Below, piece by piece: positions 30,026-39,157 of a DNA stretch of 64,000 nt (position 1 is its first letter; each line of letters begins with the position of its first letter). Below the pieces are notes generated by a model. The model made no database searches. It was not told the DNA's origin and worked only from the letters and a program-made list of their open reading frames with translations. The DNA lies in contig OZ241358.1 of the NCBI GenBank assembly GCA_965200465.1, forward strand, positions 2,418,001-2,482,000. The letters are read 5' to 3'. Source of the DNA: Azophilus sp965200465 (GTDB taxonomy: Bacteria > Pseudomonadota > Gammaproteobacteria > Pseudomonadales > Azotimanducaceae). The translations under genes and the position numbers were made by a program.

Positions 30026-31447
30026 CTAGTCCTTTCCAAGCCCGTCCAAAACCGCGCTGGTGGAGCAGTCCTCCACCAGCCCTAAAACCTCCACCTTGCC
30101 GCCGTAGGCGATGACCTGGTCGGCGCCCACTACCTGGTCGCGGCGGTAGTCGCCGCCCTTGGCCAGCACCTCGGGGCGCACTTGGGAGATCAGGGCTTCC
30201 GGGGTGTCTTCCGGGAAGCCGACCACCCAATCCACGGACTTCAGGCCGGCCAGCACCCGCAGGCGGCGGGGCAGAGGGTTGACGGGACGGTGCGGCCCCT
30301 TTAGGCGGGAGACGGAGGCGTCGTCGTTGACGGCCACCAACAGGCGGTCGCCGAGGCGGCGGGCCTGCTCCAAGTAGGCGACATGGCCGGCGTGCAGAAT
30401 GTCGAAGCAGCCGTTGGTGAGGACGACCCTTTCCCCGGCTTGACGGGCGGCGGCCACGGCCGGCAAGAGTTGGGCTTGGCTCAGGACGCCGCGGTCCATG
30501 CCGGCTTGGGCGGCGGCGTAGGCCAACTCCGGGCCGTTGACCGCGGCGGTGCCGGATTTGGCAACCACCAAGGAGGCGGCCACATTGGCCAGGCGGGCGG
30601 CGGCCAATGGCGGCCAGCCAAGGGCCGCCGCCACGCCAAGGGCCGCCGCCGCCGTGTCCCCGGCGCCGGTGACGTCATAGACCTCCACCGGACGCGCCGG
30701 CAGATGCCGGACTTGGCCGCCGTCCACCACCGTCATGCCGTCGGCCCCGGCGGTCACCACCAGGGCGCCGATGCCAAACTCCCTGCACAGGGATTGCGCC
30801 TGTTCGCCAAGCGCGTGAACGTCGCCAGCGGCGCCGACGGCGGCGTTGAACTCCCGCTGGTTGGGCTTCAACAAGCTGGCGCCGGCATAGTCTGCAAAGG
30901 GTTTGAACTTGGGATCAACCACCACGGCCAGGCCGGCCGCCTTGGCGGCTGCAACCATGCCGGCCGGCGACTGCAACGCTCCCTTGTCGTAGTCGCTAAG
31001 GACAAGCGCCGCCGCGTTCGGCAAATGAGCCGACAGCTTGCTCCCCAAGGCGGCGGCGGCCTCCGCCGGCAGGGGCGCCTCAAAGTCGCTGCGCAGCAAT
31101 TGCTGTTGACGGCTGACCATTCGGACTTTTTGGATGGTGTTCCAATGATCGACCTCAACAAAGTCGCAAGCAACGCCCGCCGCTTCAAGAATGCGCCGCA
31201 GCGCCGTCCCTGCCGCATCCCGGCCAATGCAGCCGAGCAGGGTGCATTGCGCCCCAAGGCTGGCCACGTTCAGGGCGACATTGGCGGCGCCGCCGGGACA
31301 GTCCTCCACCCGCTCCACCGCCACCACCGGCACCGGTGCCTCCGGCGAAATGCGCCCGGCGTCCCCATGCCAGTAGCGGTCCAGCATGACATCGCCAGCC
31401 ACAATCACACGGAGGTTCTTAAGGGAGGGCAGCAGTAAGGCAGTCAA
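30026..31447 (-). CDS. hldE: Bifunctional heptose-7-P kinase / heptose-1-P adenylyltransferase
   Basis: 473 aa enzyme making ADP-heptose for the LPS inner core. The N-terminal ribokinase domain shows V-A-G-D-V-M-L-D-R-Y and the catalytic D-V-T-G-A-G-D-T-A-A-A. The C-terminal cytidylyltransferase-like domain starts at T-N-G-C-F-D-I-L-H-A-G-H-V. The linker A-A-Q-A-G-M-D-R-G-V-L-S-Q is copied in the HPr-like kinase at 26.5 kb. In Pseudomonas hldE follows the aldo/keto reductase gene within a few genes, so the 7 kb between them here are an insertion. Confidence 0.95.
   Translation of the reverse strand: MTALLLPSLKNLRVIVAGDVMLDRYWHGDAGRISPEAPVPVVAVERVEDCPGGAANVALNVASLGAQCTLLGCIGRDAAGTALRRILEAAGVACDFVEVDHWNTIQKVRMVSRQQQLLRSDFEAPLPAEAAAALGSKLSAHLPNAAALVLSDYDKGALQSPAGMVAAAKAAGLAVVVDPKFKPFADYAGASLLKPNQREFNAAVGAAGDVHALGEQAQSLCREFGIGALVVTAGADGMTVVDGGQVRHLPARPVEVYDVTGAGDTAAAALGVAAALGWPPLAAARLANVAASLVVAKSGTAAVNGPELAYAAAQAGMDRGVLSQAQLLPAVAAARQAGERVVLTNGCFDILHAGHVAYLEQARRLGDRLLVAVNDDASVSRLKGPHRPVNPLPRRLRVLAGLKSVDWVVGFPEDTPEALISQVRPEVLAKGGDYRRDQVVGADQVIAYGGKVEVLGLVEDCSTSAVLDGLGKD
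30449..30515 (-). repeat. 67-bp block shared with the HPr-like kinase (in hldE)
   Basis: Partner of 26483-26549. Here it encodes the natural interdomain linker of HldE, so this copy is probably the donor. Confidence 0.85.
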
Positions 31448-31752
31448 TTGGCGCCTCCTAGGAGAGGGTTCGCCATAAATGCTAGCACGGCACAGCGCTC
31501 AAGATCGGGGCAACGCCCGCATCGCCGGTGGCTTCCGCCTAATGCCGAATTTGTCGCTCAGTTGAAGGTCAGGACATCGAATGCGCCATTAAGTCCAGCG
31601 CAAATCGGTCGAAGACCGCAAAGTGGCCGACTTCCGCCCCGCAACAGTTCATATGCTGTGGTAGAGTCCCTGCATAGCGAGGCAACTGCTGGAGCTTGCC
31701 GTTTACAGGGATTCCGGCGACTGGTTCACGGGTCATTTATGGAGGTGGAGAA
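31448..31752. other. Intergenic region between hldE and hicB
   Basis: 305 bp with no gene I can support. A TAGAGT hexamer near 31664 could be the -10 of the hicBA promoter but has no clear -35. GGAGG lies directly before the hicB start. Confidence 0.4.
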
Positions 31753-31968
31753 ATGAGCAACCCCACGGAGATCATATTTGAGGTGACCGAAGCTGTTGAG
31801 GGCGGCTATGACGCTAGGGCCTTGGGCTACAGCATCTTCACTCAGGGAGAGGACTGGGCCGATCTTAAGACCATGGTGAGGGATGCCGTAGCCTGCCACT
31901 TCGGTGAAGACAGCAGTGTCAAGGTGGTTCGACTGCATCTTGTGAAGGACGAAGCAGTCGCCGTATGA
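31753..31968 (+). CDS. hicB: HicB-type antitoxin (DUF1902-like)
   Basis: 71 aa from ATG 31753, preceded by GGAGG-TGGAGAA. E-I-I-F-E-V-T-E-A-V-E-G-G-Y-D-A-R-A-L is the partial RNase H-like HicB fold; no DNA-binding tail is present, so it is the short form. It overlaps hicA by 4 bp (ATGA). The antitoxin-first order differs from canonical E. coli hicAB. Confidence 0.85.
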   Translation: MSNPTEIIFEVTEAVEGGYDARALGYSIFTQGEDWADLKTMVRDAVACHFGEDSSVKVVRLHLVKDEAVAV

Positions 31969-32213
31969 AACTGCCGCGTGACTTGTCCGGGCAACAGTTG
32001 GCCAAATTGCTGCGTCGCCATTACGGATACAGTCTTGTTCGGCGGAAGGGAAGCCACATGATGCTGACGGCAGTCGTCAAAGGAATTGAACACAGCATAA
32101 TCGTCCCATTTCACAAACAGTTGAATGTGGACACATTGGCTTCGATTCTGGCAGACGTTGCTCAAGCCCATGAAGTTGCGCAAGGCATAGTGCGCACGAA
32201 ACTATTTGGGTAA
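31965..32213 (+). CDS. hicA: HicA-type mRNA interferase toxin
   Basis: 82 aa dsRBD-like toxin. L-P-R-D-L-S-G-Q-Q-L-A-K-L-L and the catalytic His in R-R-K-G-S-H-M-M are standard, followed by V-P-F-H-K-Q-L-N-V-D-T-L-A-S-I-L. Complete and probably active. Overlap with hicB implies coupled translation. Confidence 0.9.
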   Translation: MKLPRDLSGQQLAKLLRRHYGYSLVRRKGSHMMLTAVVKGIEHSIIVPFHKQLNVDTLASILADVAQAHEVAQGIVRTKLFG

Positions 32214-32404
32214 AACCCCAAATTCAACTCACAAGTGCAATTTCTAAAATAATGGGTGAGCTGGCGCAGGCCGCGAGCTTCGCCCGGCCGCCTCAGCGTT
32301 TTCCTTGACGGCTCGGCGGCCCTTCGCCGTCAATGCCAAGGGCGTCTGCGATGGCGACATGGTGCAGTTGCATGCATATCAAGGTCTGGCGGCTTGCGGT
32401 TCCA

Positions 32405-33541
32405 TCAACGCATGTCAAGGTAGGCTTGCTCGGTGAGCGCGGTGTAGCGTCGCGCCCGCTCGGCGAAGGCCATGTAGGAGGCGTATATGCGTTGGGACAG
32501 TTCGTCCTCCCCAGCGGCCTCCGCCACCACATCCTGCGCCGCCGCCCGCAACCGCTCCAGCACGTCCTTGGGCAGGGGCCGCAACTGCACACCGTGCTCA
32601 TTCACCAAGGCGTCCAAGGCTGCTTGGCTGTGGGCGACGTAGTCCGCCAAGGTGTCGTCGTTGATGGCTTGGGCCGCCGTCTCCACCATCGCCTGCAGGT
32701 CCGCCGGCAGGGTGTCGAAGGCCTGCTGGTTGACGATCAATTCAAGGGTGGCGCCGGGTTCATGCCAACCCGGATAGTAGTAGTACCTCCCGGCGGTGTA
32801 AAGGCCAAGGGCCAAGTCATTGTAGGGGCCAATCCACTCCGTGGCGTCGATCACGCCGGTTTGCAGGGACGTGAACACCTCCCCGGCCGGCACGTTGACG
32901 GGCACGCCCCCCGCCCGCTCGAACGCCTCGCCGCCAAGGCCGGGAATGCGCATCTTCAGGCCCTTCAAGTCAGCCAAGGAATTGATCTCGCTGTTGAACC
33001 AGCCGGCCATCTGCACACCGGTGTTGCCGGCGACGAAGGGCACTAGGGAGAAGGGCGCGTACAGCTCCCGCCAGAGCGCCATGCCGCCGCCGTAGCGCAG
33101 CCATGCGTTCATTTCCTGCGCGGTCATGCCGAACGGCACGGTGGTGAAAAGGGCGGCGATGGGGATTTTGCCGCGCCAGTAGTAGGAGGCCCCGTGCCCC
33201 ATCTGCGCGGTGCCGGCGGCAACGGCGTCAAAGACCTCAAAGGCGCCGACCAGCTCTCCGGCCCCGTAAACCTTGATGTCCAGCCGACCGTTGCTCATCG
33301 CCCGCAGCCGCTCCGCCAAATGCTCCGCCGAAAGACCCGCGCCCGGCAGGTTCTTCGGCCAAGTGGTGATGAGCTTCCACTTCCAAACCGGCTCGGATTG
33401 GGACGCCGCCGCGGCGCCTTGCCCGGCGTCTTGGCCGGCCGGCGGCGGACTTGGCGCACCGCAGCCCCACAACCCAACCAGCAGGCCGGCCAGCAGGCAC
33501 AGGGTGCTTTTTATGGAGCGGGGCCGCACAAATTTGCGCAT
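32405..33541 (-). CDS. TRAP-transporter substrate-binding lipoprotein (DctP family)
   Basis: 378 aa from ATG 33541 (M-R-K-F-V-R-P-R-S-I). The lipobox L-V-G-L-W-G-C predicts a lipid-anchored or periplasmic binding protein. W-K-L-I-T-T-W-P-K, G-A-G-E-L-V-G-A-F and I-D-A-T-E-W-I-G-P-Y-N-D-L-A belong to the DctP/TakP group that captures organic acids. The membrane subunits DctQ and DctM are not adjacent, so the gene is solitary or works with permeases elsewhere. A start 39 codons upstream exists but precedes non-protein-like sequence. Confidence 0.88.
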   Translation of the reverse strand: MRKFVRPRSIKSTLCLLAGLLVGLWGCGAPSPPPAGQDAGQGAAAASQSEPVWKWKLITTWPKNLPGAGLSAEHLAERLRAMSNGRLDIKVYGAGELVGAFEVFDAVAAGTAQMGHGASYYWRGKIPIAALFTTVPFGMTAQEMNAWLRYGGGMALWRELYAPFSLVPFVAGNTGVQMAGWFNSEINSLADLKGLKMRIPGLGGEAFERAGGVPVNVPAGEVFTSLQTGVIDATEWIGPYNDLALGLYTAGRYYYYPGWHEPGATLELIVNQQAFDTLPADLQAMVETAAQAINDDTLADYVAHSQAALDALVNEHGVQLRPLPKDVLERLRAAAQDVVAEAAGEDELSQRIYASYMAFAERARRYTALTEQAYLDMR

Positions 33542-33661
33542 GGGGGCGGCTTGTCCCTTTCGGGGCCGAAGCCGGCGCCTTCTTCGGCAGTGCATGGGAC
33601 ATCCTCCTGTGTGGAGCAAACCTTTTAGCGCATTCGGCGGGATATGCAAGCGCACCAACCC

Positions 33662-35848
33662 TCAATCCAACGCCACGAGCTTGGCGGCGCTCAGCATCAG
33701 CCATTTCTCCCCAGCGGCGGTGAAGTGGACCTGCACACGGGTGCGCTCGCCCTTGCCTTCGCTTTGCAGCACCACTCCTTCGCCAAAGCTGCCGTGGGCG
33801 ACCCGCTGGCCGATGTTCAAGGGGCAGGCCGAGGAGGAATCGAACATGGCGGACGGTCGGGCCGCCGCCAAGGGACGCTCCACCTCTCCGTGCAGGCGCA
33901 CTTCGGAGACGAGGTGCGGCGGCAGCTCGTCAATGAAGCGCGAGCGCCGATTGTAGCTGTCGGAGCCGTGCAGGCGGCGGACTTCGGCATGGGTCAGGTG
34001 CAGTTGCCGCATCGCCCGCGTGATGCCCACATAGCAGAGGCGCCGCTCCTCCTCCAACCCCGCGGGCATTTCGCTGGACTGGCGGTGGGGGAACAGCCCC
34101 TCCTCCATGCCGGTCATGAACACGGTGGGGAACTCCAACCCCTTGGCCGAATGCAAGGTCATCAACTGCACGGCCGGCCCGGTTTTCGACTCCCGCTCCC
34201 CGGCGTCAAGCGCGACCTGGTCCAGGAACTCCTCCAGTTCGGAAACCGCCGGCTGGTCCGCGTCCTGCAACGGAAACACCAGTTCGCCGCTGAACTGTCG
34301 AGCGGCGCTGACCAACTCCTCCAGGTTCTCCTTGCGGGCCAGCCCCCGCTCTCCCGGCTCGCGGCCGTGGTGCTCAGGCAAGCAACTGGCCTCAATGACC
34401 GCCGCCGCAAGTTCATGCAGCGGCAGTTCGGCCACGCCGTCGGCGATTGCGTCGATCAGCTTCATGAACTCCGCCACCGCCGCCGCGGCGCGGCCTTTCA
34501 AGGCGCCTTCGTGGATGGCCTCCTTGCCGGCCTGCCACAGGGAGACTGCGCGGGCGCGGGCCAGTTGCCGCAAGGCCTCCAAGGTTTTCTCGCCCACGCC
34601 CCGCGGCGGCCTGTTCACCACCCGCTCGAAGGCGACGTCGGCATGGCGGTTTTGCACCAGCCGCATGTAGGCCAGGGCGTCCTTGATTTCGGCGCGCTCA
34701 AAGAAGCGGAAGCCGCCGTAGATGCGAAAGGGAACGTCGGCTCTTAGCAGCGCCTCCTCCAGCACCCGGGATTGGGCGTTGGAGCGGTACAGCACGGCGA
34801 TGTCGCTGGCTGCGGCGCCGCTGTCGATGAGGTCTTGAATCCGTTCGGTGACGAAGCGGGCCTCGTCCTGATCGTTGTAGGCCGAATAAACCTTGATGGG
34901 CGCGCCCGCTCCGCCGGCGGTCCACAGCGTCTTCGGCAGCCGCATGCCGTTGCGGGCGATCAGGGCGTTGGCGGCGTCCAAAATGTTGGCCGTGGAGCGG
35001 TAGTTCTGCTCCAAGGGGATGGCGACGGCGCCCTCGAACTCCTTGAGGAAGGCCTGGGTGTTCTCGATTCTGGCCCCCCGCCAGCCGTAGATGGACTGAT
35101 CGTCGTCGCCCACCGCCATCACCTTGCCGGCGTCCCCGGCCAGCAGCTTAAGCCATTCGTACTGAATGCGGTTGGTGTCTTGGAATTCGTCCACCAAGAT
35201 TTGCCCGAACCGACGCTGGTAGTGGGCCAGCAAATCCCGCTCCCCGCGCAGGCACTCCAGGCAGCGCAGCAGCAGTTCGGCGAAATCCACCAGCCCGCCC
35301 TCGTTGCAGAGCGCTTCGTAGCTTTCGTAGATGCGTTTGTGGGTTTGCTTGAACGGGTCTCCGTCATCCGCCAAGTCGCGGGCGCGACGGCCTTCGTCCT
35401 TGTGCCCGTTGATGAACCAGACCGCTTGGCGCGGCGGCCAGCGCTTGTCGTCCATGTCCAAGGCCCGCATGACGCGCTTGACCAAGCGCAGCTGATCGTC
35501 CGCGTCCAGAATTTGGAAGTTCTGCGGCAGGCCGGCCTCCTGCCAGTGCATGCGCAGCAGGCGGTGGGCGATGCCGTGGAAGGTGCCCACCCAAAGCGCC
35601 GTGACCGGCACGCTGAGCAGCGCTTCAATGCGCTGGCGCATCTCCGCCGCCGCCTTGTTGGTGAAGGTGACCGCCAGCAGGCCGTAGGGGGACACGCCCT
35701 CGGCCTCGAGCAACCAAGCGATGCGATGCACCAGCACCCGAGTCTTGCCGCTGCCGGCGCCGGCCACCACCAGGGCGTTGCCCAAGGGCGCGGTCACCGC
35801 TTGGCGCTGCGCGTCGTTTAGGCCGGAAATGATGTGGGTGACGTCCAC
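33662..35848 (-). CDS. uvrD: DNA helicase II
   Basis: 3'-5' SF1 helicase for nucleotide-excision and mismatch repair. 728 aa from GTG 35848 (V-D-V-T-H-I-I-S-G-L-N-D-A-Q-R), matching E. coli UvrD at the N terminus. Motifs: G-A-G-S-G-K-T-R-V-L (I), V-T-F-T-N-K-A-A-A-E-M (Ia), L-V-D-E-F-Q-D-T-N (II), G-D-D-D-Q-S-I-Y-G-W-R-G-A (III), L-E-Q-N-Y-R-S (IV), L-M-T-L-H-S-A-K-G-L-E-F (V) and I-T-R-A (VI). All present. Confidence 0.95.
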   Translation of the reverse strand: MDVTHIISGLNDAQRQAVTAPLGNALVVAGAGSGKTRVLVHRIAWLLEAEGVSPYGLLAVTFTNKAAAEMRQRIEALLSVPVTALWVGTFHGIAHRLLRMHWQEAGLPQNFQILDADDQLRLVKRVMRALDMDDKRWPPRQAVWFINGHKDEGRRARDLADDGDPFKQTHKRIYESYEALCNEGGLVDFAELLLRCLECLRGERDLLAHYQRRFGQILVDEFQDTNRIQYEWLKLLAGDAGKVMAVGDDDQSIYGWRGARIENTQAFLKEFEGAVAIPLEQNYRSTANILDAANALIARNGMRLPKTLWTAGGAGAPIKVYSAYNDQDEARFVTERIQDLIDSGAAASDIAVLYRSNAQSRVLEEALLRADVPFRIYGGFRFFERAEIKDALAYMRLVQNRHADVAFERVVNRPPRGVGEKTLEALRQLARARAVSLWQAGKEAIHEGALKGRAAAAVAEFMKLIDAIADGVAELPLHELAAAVIEASCLPEHHGREPGERGLARKENLEELVSAARQFSGELVFPLQDADQPAVSELEEFLDQVALDAGERESKTGPAVQLMTLHSAKGLEFPTVFMTGMEEGLFPHRQSSEMPAGLEEERRLCYVGITRAMRQLHLTHAEVRRLHGSDSYNRRSRFIDELPPHLVSEVRLHGEVERPLAAARPSAMFDSSSACPLNIGQRVAHGSFGEGVVLQSEGKGERTRVQVHFTAAGEKWLMLSAAKLVALD

Positions 35849-35971
35849 GGCTGCGGCTAGGTCTGCGCAAAGCCGCAAGTCTGCCGCACTTGCCTAGGCT
35901 TCGGCAAGTGGTGGGTGGGGCAACAAAATGATCTGAACGAACGTCTAGTCGCTCCACTGACCGGGCAATGT

Positions 35972-38900
35972 TTAGCCGCCTGATGCATCCGTATGCATAA
36001 TTCGCGCTAGATAATCGTAATCGTCGTTCCGTTCGGGGAACAGGATGTGCGCTTCGGCGAAGCGCGCCCGGTCCCAACCGCCGTTGTCGTACCTTGGCCG
36101 CAACTCCTGATAGGCTGTGGCAGATACGATGTAGGAATCGAGAAGAATTTTCGCCTCCGCGTTGGGCACCGCCATTTGCTCCGCCAGTTCGTGCAGGGAT
36201 TCATGCAGCCGCGCCTTGTCGTCGTGTTGGTAGGCATGGGCATGCAGCATCCCGTGCGGTTCGATGAACACGATGCGTTGTTTTGCACTCGTCTTGACCC
36301 ACAGAATGAAGTCTGGAAAGAAGCCGCGTTGGTTGAAGAATCCAACGCCTTTGCCGCGGCCTTGGTTGCGCAACAGGAAAATCTCCTTGCCGGCGAGAAG
36401 GCCATTCTTCTCTTGGCGGCAGAAGTGGCGCAAGTCCTCCACGAAACGGTGTTCCCCTTCGTTCAGCGCTGGTGGACTCGCCTTCACTTTGGAGTGCTGT
36501 TCAACGAGCAGCGGCTGATACAGGTGGCGGTCGAAATGCACGTTGGGCAACTCGTGCGTTACTTGCTCATAGATGCGCTTGGCTTCCCGTATCAGTTGTT
36601 TGATGTCGGCAAGCAGTTTGGCGTCCCCAAGTGGGACGTTCAGCTTGTAGTCTTGGAAATTTTCGTCGCTGTCGCGCACCTGCACGTAGCGCATGTGATT
36701 GGAAGCCCAGCGTTCCTGCTGCACTTGGTAGAACTTATCGACGTACTTCTTCAGGATTATGACCACCGCGTCTGTCAGCCTAGCGGCGTCCATTGAAGAA
36801 CTGGGGAGGACCAGCCGGTCGTCAGCGATCAGTTCGTAGCAGGCCGGGTCGCGCATTTCGAAGATCGCCCGCATCGTTTGCGGTTCAATGGCGAGGTTGG
36901 TGAATTCCCGCTGTTCCCTGTGGTCAATAAGGTCCATGTAAGCCTGCTGCCAGTCCACTAAATTCAAGCTCTGGGCCGGAATCGTCCGCCCATGCCCGGC
37001 TTGGGCCGACATGTCAGCCATTTCGCCGTCGGCGCCCTCCAACGACTGCACCTTGAGCGCCATATCAACCTGTACGCTGATGCCGGCCTGTGGCACCAAC
37101 AGGACCCTGCCTTCCTCAACGAATGCAAGGTCGCCCGGCACTCGGGGCGTCACCAGCCCCTTGCGCAAAAACGCCTTGTTCGGGCGGATGGCAAGGGGCA
37201 ATTCCACGCTGCCTTCGACATGCACATCCTCCCGTTCCAAATAGCTGCGGAACTGCGCCATGTAGTCGGCGCGAATGGCGAAGATGTTCAGCGTTTCCAG
37301 CAGGCCAACATGCTTCGGATGCGGCCCTGGCAGCACAGCACTGCGCTGCAAGCTCATGCCTTTGCCCCGCAGCCGCACACCGCGCCCGAACAGCTGAATG
37401 ATCTGGGCGCCTTCGTTGCGCCCGACATTCAGCAAACCCATGCTGGAAACGCGCCAAGAATTCCAGCCCTCCATGAACTTTCGGGCACCGATCAGCACTT
37501 CAATGGTGGTGTCTGGACGGGAGATGCTATTGAACAATGAACCGACCACCGCTTCCTCCAACACCGCGATCTCCGGTTCCTGCTCCGCCACCAGCACCCG
37601 GAATCGGCTGAGGTCGCCGATGTAGATGACGCCGAAGTAGTCGTTCGAGCTGCTGGCCTTCAGGCCGATTTCACCGCTGCCGTTGCGAATGACGCCAAGT
37701 TGCAGCACATCGCTGGAATGGGTGTGCAGCACACGGGCCAACAGGTCTTGGTAGATGGCTTGGGCGGACAGGCCGCGCAACTGGCCCAGCCGGTCATCGA
37801 AAAGATCCGCTCCGTCCGGGCGTTTTAGGCCGCTTTCCCCTTGCAGCAACCGTCCGATGGCGGCGACCGCCCACCCGCCCCGATTGCGCAGTACGCGATG
37901 CAGAAACGCCGCCACTTCCAGCACGTCGCTTCGCTTGCGCTTGTTGCGGCTGTAAACTGCGTTCACGGTGCCGCCCACGAACACCCAAAGGGGGTTGTCC
38001 AAGTTGTAGGGATGCAACCTCTCGGCCTGTTCGGCGAAGACACGCTTCTGCTCATAAAAGGCAAGCATGCTGCCTAGCAGCAGCAGATCCCTGTCTTCCT
38101 GTTCACATTCTTCTTGGAGGTTCAGTATGTTGAAGTCCTTGCCAAAGCCATCGCCATGAAAGTAACGGTAGGAATAGTCGAAGGCGATGGCCTTGCCGTA
38201 CTCCGCGGTAAGCTCATCGGTGCGGGCGGCGGTAAGCGCTTGGCCGAAGGTGGCGCTGTACTCGAAGGTGAAGCCCGTTTCGCCAAGGGCCTGCCGGTAG
38301 CCGCGCCAGACGTCTCCGCCGGAACCCTTGTGGCCCTCATCGACGAAGATTAGATTGTTGCCCTCGAAAGCCTCCACCGGAACGCTCACGCCGCCGCCCT
38401 GTTTCCGCTCCACCAGCTTGGTAATTTCCATCACGCTAACGGCGTTCTCCACTGCACCAACCAAGTTGCTTGCGTTCAGGTTGAAGCGGCCGCATGGAAT
38501 GCCGGATGCATTCATTTCCGCAAGGTGCTGATCGCTCAAACCCTCGTTGGGCGTAATCAGCAGAACGTTGTCCAATGGCTGTTTGTTGTAGTGCAAAAAC
38601 TGTCGGTAGTTCAGATGCATGAGCAGCGTCTTGCCACTGCCTGTCGCCATCCAGAAAGCAAGTTTGCGCAGGTCTTCCAGCGTGAATTGCGCATCTCTGG
38701 GAACATGTCGGCTTGCCGTGCTGCGCACCAGAACCAAGTGATTAAGGGATTTCTGCAAGGTGCCGGGGCGGTGAAAGAACCAGTCCAAGTAGATTTCCGT
38801 ATAGAGCGCAGCGAGATGCTGGAAGTAGCGCAGGGTGATGGGGTTCGAGCGCCCGGCGTTCATGGCCCGCAGGTGGGCGCGAATGTTGTCGTCGTAGCGG

Positions 38901-39157
38901 ACCATATCGGCCCGCGGCACCTGCACCCCTGCCCGGGACTCCAACCTAACGCCAACGTAGCTGCGGCCGTTCGCGTCAAAGCCTTCGGCAGCTTGCTTGA
39001 TGTCGGCTAAAAGGTCTTGATTGGTTTCATAGCCGAAGCGCAGATTCAGCCAAGCCAGAAGAACCAAGCGTTTCTCTAGCTTAGCGTGGGACGCTGCACC
39101 CGCTGCACGGCCTGTGAAACCTTTGCGCCTCGGCATGGCGCTACTCCAGCGGCGCAA
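35972..39157 (-). CDS. Type III-like restriction enzyme, Res (helicase/nuclease) subunit
   Basis: 1061 aa SF2 helicase subunit. Walker A is W-M-A-T-G-S-G-K-T-L-L-M near residue 170, the DEAD-type box is I-F-V-D-E-G-H-K-G-S, and motif VI is Q-L-F-G-R-G-V-R-L. Near the C terminus F-P-D-F-I-L-W-V-K and I-V-F-I-E-P-H-G resemble a PD-(D/E)xK nuclease in which the final Lys position reads His. It overlaps the methylase gene by 17 bp, so the pair is cotranscribed. GC content is slightly lower than its neighbours, consistent with acquisition. Confidence 0.87.
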   Translation of the reverse strand: MRRWSSAMPRRKGFTGRAAGAASHAKLEKRLVLLAWLNLRFGYETNQDLLADIKQAAEGFDANGRSYVGVRLESRAGVQVPRADMVRYDDNIRAHLRAMNAGRSNPITLRYFQHLAALYTEIYLDWFFHRPGTLQKSLNHLVLVRSTASRHVPRDAQFTLEDLRKLAFWMATGSGKTLLMHLNYRQFLHYNKQPLDNVLLITPNEGLSDQHLAEMNASGIPCGRFNLNASNLVGAVENAVSVMEITKLVERKQGGGVSVPVEAFEGNNLIFVDEGHKGSGGDVWRGYRQALGETGFTFEYSATFGQALTAARTDELTAEYGKAIAFDYSYRYFHGDGFGKDFNILNLQEECEQEDRDLLLLGSMLAFYEQKRVFAEQAERLHPYNLDNPLWVFVGGTVNAVYSRNKRKRSDVLEVAAFLHRVLRNRGGWAVAAIGRLLQGESGLKRPDGADLFDDRLGQLRGLSAQAIYQDLLARVLHTHSSDVLQLGVIRNGSGEIGLKASSSNDYFGVIYIGDLSRFRVLVAEQEPEIAVLEEAVVGSLFNSISRPDTTIEVLIGARKFMEGWNSWRVSSMGLLNVGRNEGAQIIQLFGRGVRLRGKGMSLQRSAVLPGPHPKHVGLLETLNIFAIRADYMAQFRSYLEREDVHVEGSVELPLAIRPNKAFLRKGLVTPRVPGDLAFVEEGRVLLVPQAGISVQVDMALKVQSLEGADGEMADMSAQAGHGRTIPAQSLNLVDWQQAYMDLIDHREQREFTNLAIEPQTMRAIFEMRDPACYELIADDRLVLPSSSMDAARLTDAVVIILKKYVDKFYQVQQERWASNHMRYVQVRDSDENFQDYKLNVPLGDAKLLADIKQLIREAKRIYEQVTHELPNVHFDRHLYQPLLVEQHSKVKASPPALNEGEHRFVEDLRHFCRQEKNGLLAGKEIFLLRNQGRGKGVGFFNQRGFFPDFILWVKTSAKQRIVFIEPHGMLHAHAYQHDDKARLHESLHELAEQMAVPNAEAKILLDSYIVSATAYQELRPRYDNGGWDRARFAEAHILFPERNDDYDYLARIMHTDASGG

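Noticed and set aside
30026..31447. hldE as part of the peptide locus
   Set aside because: It is a normal LPS gene in conserved context; only its linker sequence was copied into the kinase.
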